NCBI GenBank assembly: GCA_014204435.1
Contig: JACHLF010000003.1
Location: 186,001 to 250,000, forward strand
Direction: 5' to 3'
DNA length: 64,000 nt
Source: Mycobacteroides chelonae
Lineage (GTDB): Bacteria; Actinomycetota; Actinomycetes; Mycobacteriales; Mycobacteriaceae
The notes under the pieces are model-generated. The model did not search any database. It saw nothing but the letters and a program-made list of their open reading frames with translations, and was not told where the DNA came from. A program made the position numbers and the translations under genes. Shown one piece after another: positions 1 through 11,060 of the stretch. Position 1 is the stretch's first letter. Every line of letters starts with the position of its first letter.

Positions 1-59
1 TTCTGCAGGATTGGCTTGAGCAGCGGCGCCGGTGTGGCAGTGAGGGGGGCTCGCGTTGA
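1..59 (+). CDS. ruvX: 3' end of RuvX/YqgF (Holliday junction resolvase-like), partial
   Basis: Only the last 18 codons and the stop lie in the window. The frame reads LQDWLEQRRR and then a Ser/Gly-rich tail, which resembles the C-terminal helix of actinobacterial RuvX. In mycobacteria this gene normally sits directly before mltG and aroE. Its TGA (57-59) overlaps the TTG start of mltG by three bases, suggesting translational coupling. The identity rests on position and this short tail, so it is probable rather than certain. Confidence 0.55.
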   Translation, partial: LQDWLEQRRRCGSEGGSR

Positions 60-1342
60 GCGACTGGCGCGATTGGGGCGATCGCCAGGAGCAGGACGAC
101 GAATGGGGAGGCGGCCGCCGGGCCGTGCCGGTCGCTGTTGGCCCGCGCCCGCGCGAGACTCGTCGTGAACGGGCTCGGCGTAGAGCAGCGGCGCGTCGCC
201 GACGTAACGTGGGCCTGCTGGGCCTGGCGCTGGTTGTCATCATGACGGTCGCGGCGGTTGTCGGCGGAGCCAAGCTGTGGGACAGCCTGTTCGGTGCTGA
301 CGCCCCCGTTACCGACTACTCCGGGTCCGGGGTCAAGGACTTCGTTTTCGAGGTGCACCGTGGCGATACCACCAAGGTCATCGGACAGCGGCTGAAGGAT
401 GAGGGTGTGGTGGCCACCCCGGGCGCGTTCACCGATGCCGCGCAGGGCAATCAGGCCATCGCGGCGATCCAGCCAGGCTTCTACAAGCTGCGCACCAAGA
501 TCCCCGGTAAGGATGCCGTCGCCCGTCTCGCGGAGCAGGAGAACCGGGTCGGTCTGCTGGTCATCCCGGAGGGTCGTCAGCTCGATGACGTCTCCGCGGT
601 GGTCAACGGCGCGGTCACCGAGGGCATTTTCACCTTGATCGCCCGGGCCTCGTGTGTGGACCTCGACGGCGACAAGCATTGTGTGGCCGCCTCGGATCTG
701 CGTCAGGCCGCCACGACCGCGTCGCAGGCCGAGCTGGCGGTTTCGGACTGGGCGTCCAACGGCGTCAACGCCGTGCGAGACGATCACCGCCGCATCGAGG
801 GATTGATCGCCGCCGGGCGCTGGGACTTCGATCCGATGGCCGAGCCGGAGCAGATTCTCGCTTCGCTGATCCGGGAGAGCAGCGCGCAGTACCAGCAGCT
901 CGGCCTGCTCAACGCCGATGCGGCCAGATTGGCGCCGTATGAGGTGCTGGTGGTGGCTTCGCTGCTTCAGCGCGAGGCCAAGCCTCGCGACTTCGCAAAG
1001 GTGGCGCGGGTGGTCTACAACCGGCTCGCCAAGCATCAGAAGCTGGAATTCGACTCCACGGTGAACTACCCGTTGGATCGTCAGGAAGTCGCGACCACCG
1101 ACGACGACCGCGAGCGCAAGACACTTTGGAATACCTATGTTTCGCAGGGGCTTCCGGCCACCCCGATCAGTTCGCCGAGCCCGGAGGCATTGCAGGCCGC
1201 CGAGCATCCCGAGCCGGGGGATTGGCTGTACTTCGTCACCATCGATGCCGAAGGCACCACGTTGTTCACCGCCGATTACAACGAGCACCTGGCAAATATC
1301 GAGATGGCCAAGAAGGATGGCATCCTGGACAGTGCGCGATGA
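56..1342 (+). CDS. mltG: endolytic murein transglycosylase MltG (YceG-like)
   Basis: Membrane-anchored lytic transglycosylase that cleaves nascent glycan strands and so terminates peptidoglycan chains. 428 aa. The N terminus is cytoplasmic and very Arg-rich (about 30-50), followed by one membrane segment (about 51-72), a LysM-like region and the YceG catalytic domain. The expected catalytic Glu is in the LLQREAK segment (E307), followed by the conserved VYNRL and FDSTVNYPL stretches. The start is TTG at 56, overlapping the previous stop, with a GAGGGGGG ribosome site at 42-49. It is followed by aroE after an 18-base gap that is mostly a dispersed repeat. The middle region (about 190-245) is longer than in E. 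coli MltG, as is usual in actinobacteria. Confidence 0.93.
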   Translation: MSDWRDWGDRQEQDDEWGGGRRAVPVAVGPRPRETRRERARRRAAARRRRNVGLLGLALVVIMTVAAVVGGAKLWDSLFGADAPVTDYSGSGVKDFVFEVHRGDTTKVIGQRLKDEGVVATPGAFTDAAQGNQAIAAIQPGFYKLRTKIPGKDAVARLAEQENRVGLLVIPEGRQLDDVSAVVNGAVTEGIFTLIARASCVDLDGDKHCVAASDLRQAATTASQAELAVSDWASNGVNAVRDDHRRIEGLIAAGRWDFDPMAEPEQILASLIRESSAQYQQLGLLNADAARLAPYEVLVVASLLQREAKPRDFAKVARVVYNRLAKHQKLEFDSTVNYPLDRQEVATTDDDRERKTLWNTYVSQGLPATPISSPSPEALQAAEHPEPGDWLYFVTIDAEGTTLFTADYNEHLANIEMAKKDGILDSAR

Positions 1343-1360
1343 GCCATTCGGGCGAAGAGC
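1336..1360 (+). repeat. dispersed stop-codon repeat, copy 1
   Basis: A 25-base unit GCGATGAGC-CATTCGG-GCGAAGAGC spans the mltG stop codon (TGA at 1340-1342 lies inside it) and ends exactly at the ATG of aroE. Close relatives occur at 6630-6654, 16635-16658, 21623-21647 and 25623-25647, always at a gene end and always in the same orientation as the genes. The unit carries its own ATG directly overlapping the upstream TGA. Confidence 0.75.
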
Positions 1361-2203
1361 ATGAGTACAGCTGACGTTCGCCGCGCTGCGGTGCTGGGCT
1401 CGCCGATCAGGCATTCGCGCTCACCGGATCTGCACCTGGCGGCCTATCGTGCGTTGGGTCTGGCCTCCTGGACCTACGAACGCATCGAATGCACGGCCGA
1501 GCAGCTGCCCGGTGTGGTCGGCGGTGCCGGGCCCGAGTGGGTGGGCTTCTCGGTGACCATGCCGGGCAAGTTCGCCGCCCTTGAGTTCGCGTCGAGTGCC
1601 ACCGAACGGGCCCGGTCGATCGGTTCCGCCAACACGCTGGTGCACACCGGTGAGGGCTGGCTTGCGGACAACACCGATGTCGACGGAGTGTTGGGGGCGC
1701 TGCGGGGCGCGAGCATCGACCCGGGCGGGAAGCCGGCGGTAATCGTGGGTGCCGGCGGTACCGCCCGTCCGGCGCTCGTGGCGCTCGTGGCCATGGGTGT
1801 GCAGTCTCTCACCGTGGTGGCGCGTGATGCGGGCCGAGCTCAGGGCGTTGTCGAACTCGCCGAGCAGCTGGGCCTGCCGGTCTCGGTGCTTGGTTTCGAC
1901 GATGCGGCACTGTCTTCGGTGTGCCGATCGTCTGGGGTATTGGTCAGCACGGTTCCCGCAGACGCGGTCGCTCCCTACGCGCAGTGGCTGGCCGCGGCTC
2001 CGGCGATTCTCGACGTCATCTATCACCCCTGGCCGACCGAACTGGCCGCCGTCGCGCAGCATCGGGGAGCGGTGGTGGTCGGTGGCCTGGAAATGCTGCT
2101 GAACCAGGCGTTCACCCAGGTGGAACTGTTCACCGGGCAGGCCGCCCCGCGTGCAGCGATGGCCGCGGTTCTGCGCTGGCACTCCAGCTCCGAGCGTGCC
2201 TAA
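1361..2203 (+). CDS. aroE: shikimate dehydrogenase (NADP+)
   Basis: Reduces 3-dehydroshikimate to shikimate, step 4 of chorismate synthesis. 280 aa, a normal length. The substrate site is visible: the SPIRHSRSPDLH loop near residue 14, VTMPGK with the catalytic Lys (about 67), SANTL, and DNTDVDG. The nucleotide-binding loop is GAGGTARPA (about 130). The C-terminal GGLEMLLNQA motif is typical. The ATG at 1361 directly follows dispersed repeat copy 1. The other shikimate genes (aroC, aroK, aroB, aroQ) lie 3.2 kb downstream, separated by the diiron oxygenase/TetR/tam insertion. Confidence 0.95.
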   Translation: MSTADVRRAAVLGSPIRHSRSPDLHLAAYRALGLASWTYERIECTAEQLPGVVGGAGPEWVGFSVTMPGKFAALEFASSATERARSIGSANTLVHTGEGWLADNTDVDGVLGALRGASIDPGGKPAVIVGAGGTARPALVALVAMGVQSLTVVARDAGRAQGVVELAEQLGLPVSVLGFDDAALSSVCRSSGVLVSTVPADAVAPYAQWLAAAPAILDVIYHPWPTELAAVAQHRGAVVVGGLEMLLNQAFTQVELFTGQAAPRAAMAAVLRWHSSSERA

Positions 2204-2365
2204 ACGTCCCTGAAGGGGCCCTTTTCACGCGCATTCGAGCATGTCCGCCGCAGGGGGTCTCCCTACTCACCTGCGGTAATGAAATTTGTGGGACTTTCGG
2301 CCCCATCAGATGTTGCATGGGATGCCGCGTCCCAGTAAATTGGTAGGCAATTCGAGGAGGAAGCA

Positions 2366-3379
2366 ATGCCGCTTTACACCGTCCCCGGGCCGAGCGATTT
2401 CGACGCGGAGTACCTGCAGACACTGCGCACGCTGTCCGAAGGCTCGGTGCGTCTGCACTTCGATCCCTTCACGGACATCGACTGGGATGCGCCCGATTAT
2501 CAGATCAATCGCAACGACCCCCGCTGGGTGCTGAACCCCGAGCTGGACACCCTCGGCGCCACCCAGTGGTACCGGGATCTGCCCCTCGACCGTCAAATCG
2601 AGATCGGCCGATGGCGATTGGCCAACAGCGTCAAGGTCGGACTCGCCTTCGAGAGCATTCTGATCCGCGGCATGATGCAGTACCTCATGAAGCTGCCCAA
2701 CGGCTCGCCTGAGTTCCGCTACTGCCTCCACGAGATGACCGAGGAGTGCAACCACATCCAGATGTTCCAGGAGCTCGTCAACCGCATCGGTGACGACGTG
2801 CCGGGCATGCGTAAGTGGTTCCGCAGGCTGTCACCGATTATCGGTGTAGCGGGCGGTTGGGCCCATGTGGTCCTCTTCATCGGCATCCTGGGCGGTGAAG
2901 AGCCCATTGACCATTACCAGAAGTCGTTGATCCGTAAGGACGTCGACCTGCCGCCGGCCGTCCGGCGCACGATGGAAATCCACGTCGCCGAAGAGGCGCG
3001 GCACATCTCCTTCGCCGGTGAATTCCTGCGCGTACACATGCCGCTGATGAGCGCACGCAAACGCGCTCTGTGCATCCTGCTGTTCCCGGTCGTCATGAAG
3101 CTGCTGGCCAACGAGATCATGATTCCGCCACGGACCTTTGCCGCCGAGTTCGGTATTCCGCGTGAGGTTTTCAAGCAGGCATTCTGGCGCAGTGAGCATG
3201 CCCGGCATACTCTTGCTGAGTATTTCGGGGATATGCGCAAGCTCACCGAGGACATCGGAATGCGGCCGTGGTGGGTGCGACCGCTGTGGAAGGTGCTACA
3301 CATCGACGGTCGCCCGTCGCGGTACCGCAGTGAGCCCGACCGTTCGCCCGTAGCTGTGCCGCTAGCGGTCGGCGCCTGA
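2366..3379 (+). CDS. AurF-like diiron oxygenase
   Basis: 337 aa protein of the AurF/p-aminobenzoate N-oxygenase type, an all-helical non-haem diiron enzyme. The metal ligand set can be read from the sequence: E96 (AFES), E127 and H130 (EECNH), E179 (GGEEP), then H206, E210 and H213 (HVAEEARH). The H-x3-E-x2-H spacing matches AurF. AurF oxidises an arylamine to a nitro compound, but the substrate here cannot be inferred. A good ribosome site (GAGGAGG) precedes the ATG. The 3' end overlaps the convergent TetR gene by 18 bases, so that regulator may control it. There is no sign of a biosynthetic cluster around it. Confidence 0.85.
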   Translation: MPLYTVPGPSDFDAEYLQTLRTLSEGSVRLHFDPFTDIDWDAPDYQINRNDPRWVLNPELDTLGATQWYRDLPLDRQIEIGRWRLANSVKVGLAFESILIRGMMQYLMKLPNGSPEFRYCLHEMTEECNHIQMFQELVNRIGDDVPGMRKWFRRLSPIIGVAGGWAHVVLFIGILGGEEPIDHYQKSLIRKDVDLPPAVRRTMEIHVAEEARHISFAGEFLRVHMPLMSARKRALCILLFPVVMKLLANEIMIPPRTFAAEFGIPREVFKQAFWRSEHARHTLAEYFGDMRKLTEDIGMRPWWVRPLWKVLHIDGRPSRYRSEPDRSPVAVPLAVGA

Positions 3380-4081
3380 CAGTTGGGAGACGGTGGCCAT
3401 AAGCTCGGTCGTCGGGTCCAGCGACACACCGGCTGAGCCCCCTGCGCCGTCCAGCACATACCAGACGTAGCTCGCGAGATCTTCGACGATCTCGGTGCGG
3501 TTGCGCGCGGGTTCCTCTTCCCGCAGCCACCGGGATAGCGATCCCTCGACCATGGTCACCACCGCGTAGGTGACCGACTCGAATACGCAGTAATCGATCC
3601 CGAGCTGCTCGGTGATCGGAATCAAGACGCCGCGAACACGCTGTTCCACGCGGAGTTTGACCGTGCTAATCGCATCGACGGCGGGGTACTCATCGGTGGC
3701 CCCGGAACGCATGAATTCATAGCGGTGTGGGTAGTCGGTCATCCAATCGAGAACGGCCCGGATGGTTCTGGTGACGATGTCGATGATCGAACCTCTGCTG
3801 ACGTCCAGTTGTGACGTGATCGTGGCGTCGAAGTCCTGCAGTAGGTAGGAGCGGATTCGGCGGTCCAGGTCCTCGCGCCCCTCGAACTGCCGGTATACCA
3901 CCGACTTGGCCAGCCCGGCCCGCTTGGCGATCGCCTGCACAGGAATCTCGGTGCCGGGCGGCGTTTCGTCGAGTAACTCGACGGCTGATTCCACGATTCG
4001 GGTCTGCCGAGCGACGTTGTGCCGTTCCCAGCGGGCCTCGTGCCCGGTCAGCGAGCGTTCTTTGGCAGTGGTATCCGGCAC
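3362..4081 (-). CDS. TetR/AcrR family transcriptional regulator
   Basis: 239 aa. The N-terminal TetR helix-turn-helix is clear: IVESAVELLDE (helix 1), then IPVQAIAKRAGLAKSVVYRQFEGREDL (helices 2-4, about residues 46-72). The C-terminal ligand domain is not recognisable. It is transcribed with tam, whose stop lies 9 bases upstream of this start, and is tail-to-tail with the AurF-like gene, overlapping its last codons. The regulated target is unknown. Candidates are the diiron oxygenase and its own operon. Confidence 0.85.
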   Translation of the reverse strand: MPDTTAKERSLTGHEARWERHNVARQTRIVESAVELLDETPPGTEIPVQAIAKRAGLAKSVVYRQFEGREDLDRRIRSYLLQDFDATITSQLDVSRGSIIDIVTRTIRAVLDWMTDYPHRYEFMRSGATDEYPAVDAISTVKLRVEQRVRGVLIPITEQLGIDYCVFESVTYAVVTMVEGSLSRWLREEEPARNRTEIVEDLASYVWYVLDGAGGSAGVSLDPTTELMATVSQLSGADR

Positions 4082-4090
4082 CGTTGGAGT

Positions 4091-4879
4091 CTATCGACCC
4101 ATATCGGGCTTGGACGCCACACAGAAGATTCGGCGGAATCCGAACGGTGTCACATCACCCGTGCGCGGGTAGGCGTGCCGCAGCAAGGCCGCGTATTCCT
4201 GCTCGAACTCGGCGAATTCGTCGGGAGTAAGCGCCGAGATCACCGGCCGCAGACCGGTGCCGTGTACCCAGCGCAGCACCGGGTCGTCCCCGCCGAGCAG
4301 GTGCACGTACGTCGTTTCCCAGGCATCCGGAACCAAGCCGGCGGAAATCGCCAGGCGCGCATAATTTTCGGCCGCATCGGTGCTCTCGGTTCCGCGGAGA
4401 ACCCCATCCAAACGCGATGCCCAGCGTGGCGACTCGGCGACCCGGCGCATCAGGGCGTGCGAGGATGCACCGAAGTTGCCCGGAACCTGGAAGGCGAGCC
4501 ACCCGCCGGGATTGAGCTGCTGCGCCCATCTGGCGATGAGTTCGCGGTGCTGCGGAAGCCATTGCAAGGCGGCATTTGTGAACAGCACGTCCACTCCGGT
4601 GGCATGGAAATCGGCGATATCGGCTTGTTCAAGGCGAAGGTTGGCGGGTAGATCGGCGGGGGCCGTCGCGAGCAGTTCCGCGGAGGAATCCAGACCGAAC
4701 ACCGAGGCGTTCGGCCATCGATTCGCCAGATCCACCGTCAAGGCGCCACTGGCACAACCCAAATCGACGACGGTGCGCGGGTTCGAGGCCGGAACGCGGG
4801 CGAGAAGTTCGTAGAACGGACGACTGCGCTCATCGCCGAACCGGCTGTATTTCTGCGGACTCCACAATGTTCTCGTCAC
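4091..4879 (-). CDS. tam: trans-aconitate 2-methyltransferase
   Basis: SAM-dependent methyltransferase expected to methylate trans-aconitate, a by-product that inhibits the TCA cycle. 262 aa, the normal length. The N-terminal Tam signature W-P-x-KYSRFGDER is present (WSPQKYSRFGDER). The SAM loop VDLGCASGALT (about 39) is followed by D in FGLDSS, then motif IV FTNAALQW. It is the first gene of a two-gene minus-strand unit with the TetR regulator. It is divergent from the prepilin peptidase gene, with only 37 bases between the starts, so the promoters must overlap. Confidence 0.88.
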   Translation of the reverse strand: MTRTLWSPQKYSRFGDERSRPFYELLARVPASNPRTVVDLGCASGALTVDLANRWPNASVFGLDSSAELLATAPADLPANLRLEQADIADFHATGVDVLFTNAALQWLPQHRELIARWAQQLNPGGWLAFQVPGNFGASSHALMRRVAESPRWASRLDGVLRGTESTDAAENYARLAISAGLVPDAWETTYVHLLGGDDPVLRWVHGTGLRPVISALTPDEFAEFEQEYAALLRHAYPRTGDVTPFGFRRIFCVASKPDMGR

Positions 4880-4916
4880 TACTCCAAATCTAGCCTCGTG
4901 GAGTTACATTCCCCAC

Positions 4917-5357
4917 GTGATTTACGGGGTGGGGGCGGCGGTGCTGTACTGGATGTCGGCACTGTCGTATTACGACATCAGGTATCGCAGGCTGCCGAAC
5001 TGGCTCACGCTGTCCGCCGCGGCAGTGGTTGTCGTGGTGGCGATACTGGACCGCAGTGCGCCGCTACTGGTAGGTTCGGTGGGACTGGCCGTCGTGTACC
5101 TGGTGGCGCACGCGCTGTCGCCGCGGGCGATGGGGGCGGGGGATGTGAAGCTCGCCCTCGGCACCGGCGGCCTGTCCGGGGCGTTCGGTGTGGACGCGTG
5201 GTTTCTGGCGGCGATCGGCGCCCCGCTGGTGACGGGGCTGATCGGTCTGATTCTGCTGGCATTGGGTCGCCGGGAAGTGTCGGTTCCGCATGGGCCGTCG
5301 ATGTGCCTGGCGACGGCGGTGGCGGCTGGGTTGTGCACCCTTGCACCGGGTGTCTGA
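4917..5357 (+). CDS. A24-family prepilin peptidase, short form
   Basis: 146 aa polytopic membrane aspartyl peptidase of the TadV/type IV prepilin peptidase class. Both family signatures are visible: the first Asp in YYDIRYRRLPNWLT (about 20-30) and the second in MGAGDVKLA (about 73-81). It lacks the N-terminal Cys-rich methyltransferase domain found in PilD. It would process Flp/Tad-type prepilins in the cytoplasmic membrane, but no pilin gene is nearby. The start is GTG at 4917. A longer frame from 4898 does not share this reading. In M. tuberculosis a homologous gene also lies next to the aro genes (from memory), so its location is ancestral. Confidence 0.82.
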   Translation: MIYGVGAAVLYWMSALSYYDIRYRRLPNWLTLSAAAVVVVVAILDRSAPLLVGSVGLAVVYLVAHALSPRAMGAGDVKLALGTGGLSGAFGVDAWFLAAIGAPLVTGLIGLILLALGRREVSVPHGPSMCLATAVAAGLCTLAPGV

Positions 5358-5434
5358 GGGGCATCTGACAAAGAACCAACCACTGTGCGGATCAATGTGG
5401 AGGGTCGGCCAGCCCGCATGGGACAATGGTGTAC

Positions 5435-6669
5435 GTGTTGCGCTGGATCACGGCAGGTGAATCGCATGGACGCGCGTTGGTCGCGGTCTTGGAAGGCATG
5501 GTCGCTGGTGTCGAACTGACATCGGAGGACATCGGCAGGCAGCTGGCGCGCCGCCGCTTGGGCTATGGGCGTGGCGCGCGCATGGCCTTCGAAGCCGACC
5601 AGGTCACCATGCTGGGCGGCGTCCGGCACGGCCTGACCCTGGGCGGTCCAGTGGCCATCGAGGTCGGCAACACCGAATGGCCCAAGTGGGAGACCGTGAT
5701 GTCCCCGGACCCGGTGGATCCCGCTGAATTGGAGAACATCGCGCGCAATGCGCCCCTGACCCGGCCGAGGCCGGGCCATGCGGACTACGCCGGCATGCTC
5801 AAGTACGGATTCGATGATGCTCGGCCGGTGCTCGAACGGGCCAGTGCGCGCGAGACCGCCGCACGTGTGGCAGTGGGGACCCTCGCCAAGGCATTCCTCA
5901 AACAAGCCCTGGGTGTCGATGTCATCTCGCACGTCATTTCCATCGGCGACTCCGATCCCTACGACGGGCCGGTTCCCGGTGCCGCGGACCTGGCTGCCAT
6001 CGATGCCAGCCCGGTACGGGCGTTCGACGCACAGGCCGAACAGTCCATGATCACCGAGATCGAGGCGGCCAAGAAGGACGGCGACACCCTGGGCGGCGTG
6101 GTGGAGGTCGTGGTCTCGGGTCTGCCGGTGGGTCTGGGGTCGTTCATCAGCGGACATGACAGGCTGGACAGCCAGCTGGCCGCCGCCATCATGGGCATCC
6201 AGGCCATCAAGGGTGTGGAGATCGGCGACGGGTTCACCACCGCGCGCCGTCGCGGCAGTGCCGCGCACGACGAGATCTACCCCGGCCCCGACGGCATCCT
6301 GCGCTCCACCAATCGCGCCGGCGGCCTGGAAGGCGGCATGACCAACGGCCAGCCGCTGCGGGTGCGCGCGGCCATGAAGCCCATCTCGACCGTTCCGCGG
6401 GCGTTGGCGACGGTGGACATGTCTACCGGCGATGAGGCCGTGGCCATTCATCAGCGTTCGGACGTGTGCGCGGTTCCGGCCGCAGGCGTGGTCGCCGAGG
6501 CGATGGTGGCGCTGGTGGTGGCGCGCGCCGCCCTGGAGAAGTTCGGTGGCGACTCCCTGTCCGAGACCAAGACCAACGTCGGCGCGTACCTGGACGCGGT
6601 GGCGCAGCGGGAGCCGCGCCGGGAGGCTTCCGCTGAGCAGACTGCGCGAAGAGCGGCTAATACAGCGGG

Positions 6670-6673
<4 letters not shown>
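5435..6673 (+). CDS. aroC: chorismate synthase
   Basis: FMN-dependent last step of the shikimate pathway, converting 5-enolpyruvylshikimate-3-phosphate to chorismate. 412 aa from GTG 5435, which gives the usual [12 protein letters not shown] start; an in-frame ATG at 5426 adds three residues. Signatures: [52 protein letters not shown], and [14 protein letters not shown] near the C terminus. The last 15 codons or so ([13 protein letters not shown]) are encoded by a diverged copy of the dispersed repeat, so the tail may be recent. The stop overlaps the aroK ATG (ATGA). Confidence 0.95.
6630..6654 (+). repeat. dispersed stop-codon repeat, copy 2 (diverged, inside aroC tail)
   Basis: CCGCTGAGC-AGACTGC-GCGAAGAGC matches about 19 of 25 positions of the other copies. 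Unlike them it is translated: the TGAGC is out of frame with aroC, so the repeat encodes part of the enzyme's C-terminal extension. Confidence 0.55.
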
Positions 6674-8813
<2,140 letters not shown>

Positions 8814-8841
<28 letters not shown>

Positions 8842-9314
8842 ACAGCCTGAAACACGTCGGTATCGGACTGTTGCACTGCGGCATGCTCCTTGTGCGTGCG
8901 ATCCACGATCAGCCGGCCGGCGAAGACGCCGATCATCGCGGGCGCGAACACCAGGAGAGCCACGAACGCCGCGGTGGTGGTGAGCTCGGCGAGAATGCTT
9001 GCGGCATAGATTCCGTCGTTGAACAGGCTGATCAGCCAGACCACCAGACCACTGACGACGCCGGCGAAGGTGCCGCCCAGCAGCCACCACATGGCCAGAT
9101 CGTCGCGACGGTCGGGATCGAGATTGCGCTGAGCGTCCCCGCGGCCGTCCGCGACGGCCCATGCCGACACCGCCGCGATGAAGACCAGGACAAGCACGAC
9201 GTTGATGGACGTGCCGTGGGTCTCCCACAGGCTGATGGCCAATCCCTGCACCACACGGATCAACACCATGAGGACCGCGAAGACGGCGCCTCGGGTGAGC
9301 CATTGTGTCGTCAT
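8814..9314 (-). CDS. four-TM membrane protein, mycobacterial B-4DMT-like
   Basis: 166 aa from the ATG at 9314 (MTTQWLTRG). A longer frame to 9368 would overlap the divergent pepQ promoter and start. Four hydrophobic segments are visible (about 8-28, 37-56, 78-100, 108-130), followed by a charged cytoplasmic tail. It resembles the B-4DMT family of putative transporters that sits beside aroQ/pepQ in mycobacteria. The transported substrate is unknown. The C-terminal codons overlap the end of aroQ on the other strand. Confidence 0.7.
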
Positions 9315-9370
9315 GGAACGTGTTCCAGCTTGGGGCATGGGCCCAGCGTATCGCGGTAGCGTCGACACCT

Positions 9371-10471
9371 ATGACGACCGTCCGCAGTCACGTCGACCGC
9401 AGGCAACGGCTCCGTGAGGGGCTACGTGCCGACGGACTCGACGCACTTTTGGTGACCGACCTGATCAACATTCGCTATCTGACGGGTTTCAGCGGATCCG
9501 CGGCGGCACTGTGGGTCGCCGCAGCTGACGGGCCCGATGAGAAGGCGACCGTGTTGTGCACCGATGGCCGGTACCGCACCCAGGCCGCGGCGCAGGTTCC
9601 GGATCTGCGTGCCCTGATCGACCGCAGCTATGGCCCGGCGCTTGTGGCGCTCGCCGGAGCGGGGCGAGCGGGTTTCGAAAGCCACGTGGTAACCGTCGAC
9701 GGATTCGACAAACTGGCAGCCGCAGACGGCGAAGTCGAGCTGGTGCGGGCGCCCTACCGGGTGGAGAAACTACGCGAAGTCAAAGATGACTGCGAGGTTC
9801 TGCTGTTGGAAAGGGCTTGTGCCGCAGCCGATACCGCCTTGTCGGCGCTTATCGAGACCGGAGGGATCCGGCCCGGGCGCACCGAACGCGAGGTAGCGCG
9901 CGAGTTGGAGAACCTCATGGGTGAGCATGGCGCGGACGGTGTGTCCTTCGAGACCATCGTCGCAGCCGGGCCGAACTCGGCGATCCCGCATCACAGGCCC
10001 ACCCAGGCGGTATTGGCCGCCGGCGACTTCGTCAAGATCGATTTCGGTGCGCTGGTCGGCGGCTATCACTCCGATATGACCAGGACCGTGGTACTGGGAT
10101 CGGTGGCGTCCTGGCAGCAGGAGATCTACGAGCTGGTGTTGAGCGCGCAGGCGGCAGGCCGGGAGGCTCTAGCGCCCGGAGCATCGCTGAAGGGCGTCGA
10201 CGCGGCGGCACGCGACGTCATCGCTGCCGCCGGATACGGACAGAACTTTGGCCATGGCCTCGGACACGGTGTGGGTCTGCAGATCCACGAAGCACCGGGC
10301 ATCGGGTCTGCAGCCACCGGTACACTGCTTGCTGGCTCGGCGGTGACCGTCGAGCCAGGGGTCTACCTGCCCGACCGGGGCGGAGTCCGCATCGAGGACA
10401 CGCTCGTGGTGCGGCCCGATGGGCCGGAGCTTTTGACCCGGTTCCCCAAGGAACTCATCGTTATCGACTGA
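9371..10471 (+). CDS. pepQ: Xaa-Pro aminopeptidase/dipeptidase (M24B)
   Basis: Cytoplasmic dimetal peptidase that removes N-terminal residues linked to proline. 366 aa from ATG 9371 (MTTVRSHVDRRQRL). An upstream frame to 9305 is unlikely because it covers the divergent promoter region. Creatinase-type N domain, then the pita-bread fold. Metal ligands can be seen: D and D in KIDFGALVGGYHSDMTRT, H in GHGLGHGVGLQIHE, E in VEPGVY and E in IEDTLVV. It precedes efp with a 25-base gap, the usual order in actinobacteria. Confidence 0.92.
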   Translation: MTTVRSHVDRRQRLREGLRADGLDALLVTDLINIRYLTGFSGSAAALWVAAADGPDEKATVLCTDGRYRTQAAAQVPDLRALIDRSYGPALVALAGAGRAGFESHVVTVDGFDKLAAADGEVELVRAPYRVEKLREVKDDCEVLLLERACAAADTALSALIETGGIRPGRTEREVARELENLMGEHGADGVSFETIVAAGPNSAIPHHRPTQAVLAAGDFVKIDFGALVGGYHSDMTRTVVLGSVASWQQEIYELVLSAQAAGREALAPGASLKGVDAAARDVIAAAGYGQNFGHGLGHGVGLQIHEAPGIGSAATGTLLAGSAVTVEPGVYLPDRGGVRIEDTLVVRPDGPELLTRFPKELIVID

Positions 10472-10496
10472 GCAGTGATAAGAGGAGACTGAACAC

Positions 10497-11060
10497 GTGG
10501 CTTCAACCGCCGATTTCAAGAACGGCCTGGTGCTCAACATCGATGGTCAGCTGTGGCAGATCACCGAGTTCCAGCATGTGAAGCCCGGCAAGGGACCGGC
10601 CTTCGTGCGTACGAAGCTCAAGAATGTGCTCTCAGGCAAGGTCGTCGACAAGACGTTCAACGCAGGTGTCAAGGTTGAGACCGCGACCGTCGACCGCCGC
10701 GACACCACCTACCTGTACCGCGACGGCGACTCGTTCGTCTTCATGGACAGCCAGGACTACGAGCAGCATCACCTGTCCCCGGAGCTGGTGGGCGACGCAC
10801 ACCGATTTCTGCTGGAGAGCATGACTGTGCAGGTGGCGTTCAACGAAGGTGCGCCGCTCTACATCGAGCTGCCGGTTTCGGTCGAGCTGGTGGTGACGCA
10901 CACCGAGCCCGGTCTGCAGGGTGACCGTTCCAGCGCGGGCACCAAGCCGGCCACGGTGGAAACCGGTGCCGAGATTCAGGTGCCGCTGTTCATCAACACC
11001 GGCGACCGGCTGAAAGTCGACACCCGCGATGCCAGCTACCTCGGCCGCGTGAATGGCTGA
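10497..11060 (+). CDS. efp: translation elongation factor P
   Basis: Relieves ribosomes stalled on polyproline by binding between the P and E sites. 187 aa, three-domain family length. KOW-like N domain with the loop [10 protein letters not shown], whose Lys sits at the tip that contacts tRNA. The C-terminal signature is typical ([16 protein letters not shown]). GTG start at 10497 behind AGAGGAG. It overlaps nusB by eight bases. Several proteins in this window are Pro-rich and would depend on it. Confidence 0.96.
   Translation: MASTADFKNGLVLNIDGQLWQITEFQHVKPGKGPAFVRTKLKNVLSGKVVDKTFNAGVKVETATVDRRDTTYLYRDGDSFVFMDSQDYEQHHLSPELVGDAHRFLLESMTVQVAFNEGAPLYIELPVSVELVVTHTEPGLQGDRSSAGTKPATVETGAEIQVPLFINTGDRLKVDTRDASYLGRVNG

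Noticed and set aside
1126..1374. Small protein ending MSHSGEEHEYS after mltG
   Set aside because: The frame is a shadow of mltG running into the dispersed repeat; only the repeat part recurs elsewhere.
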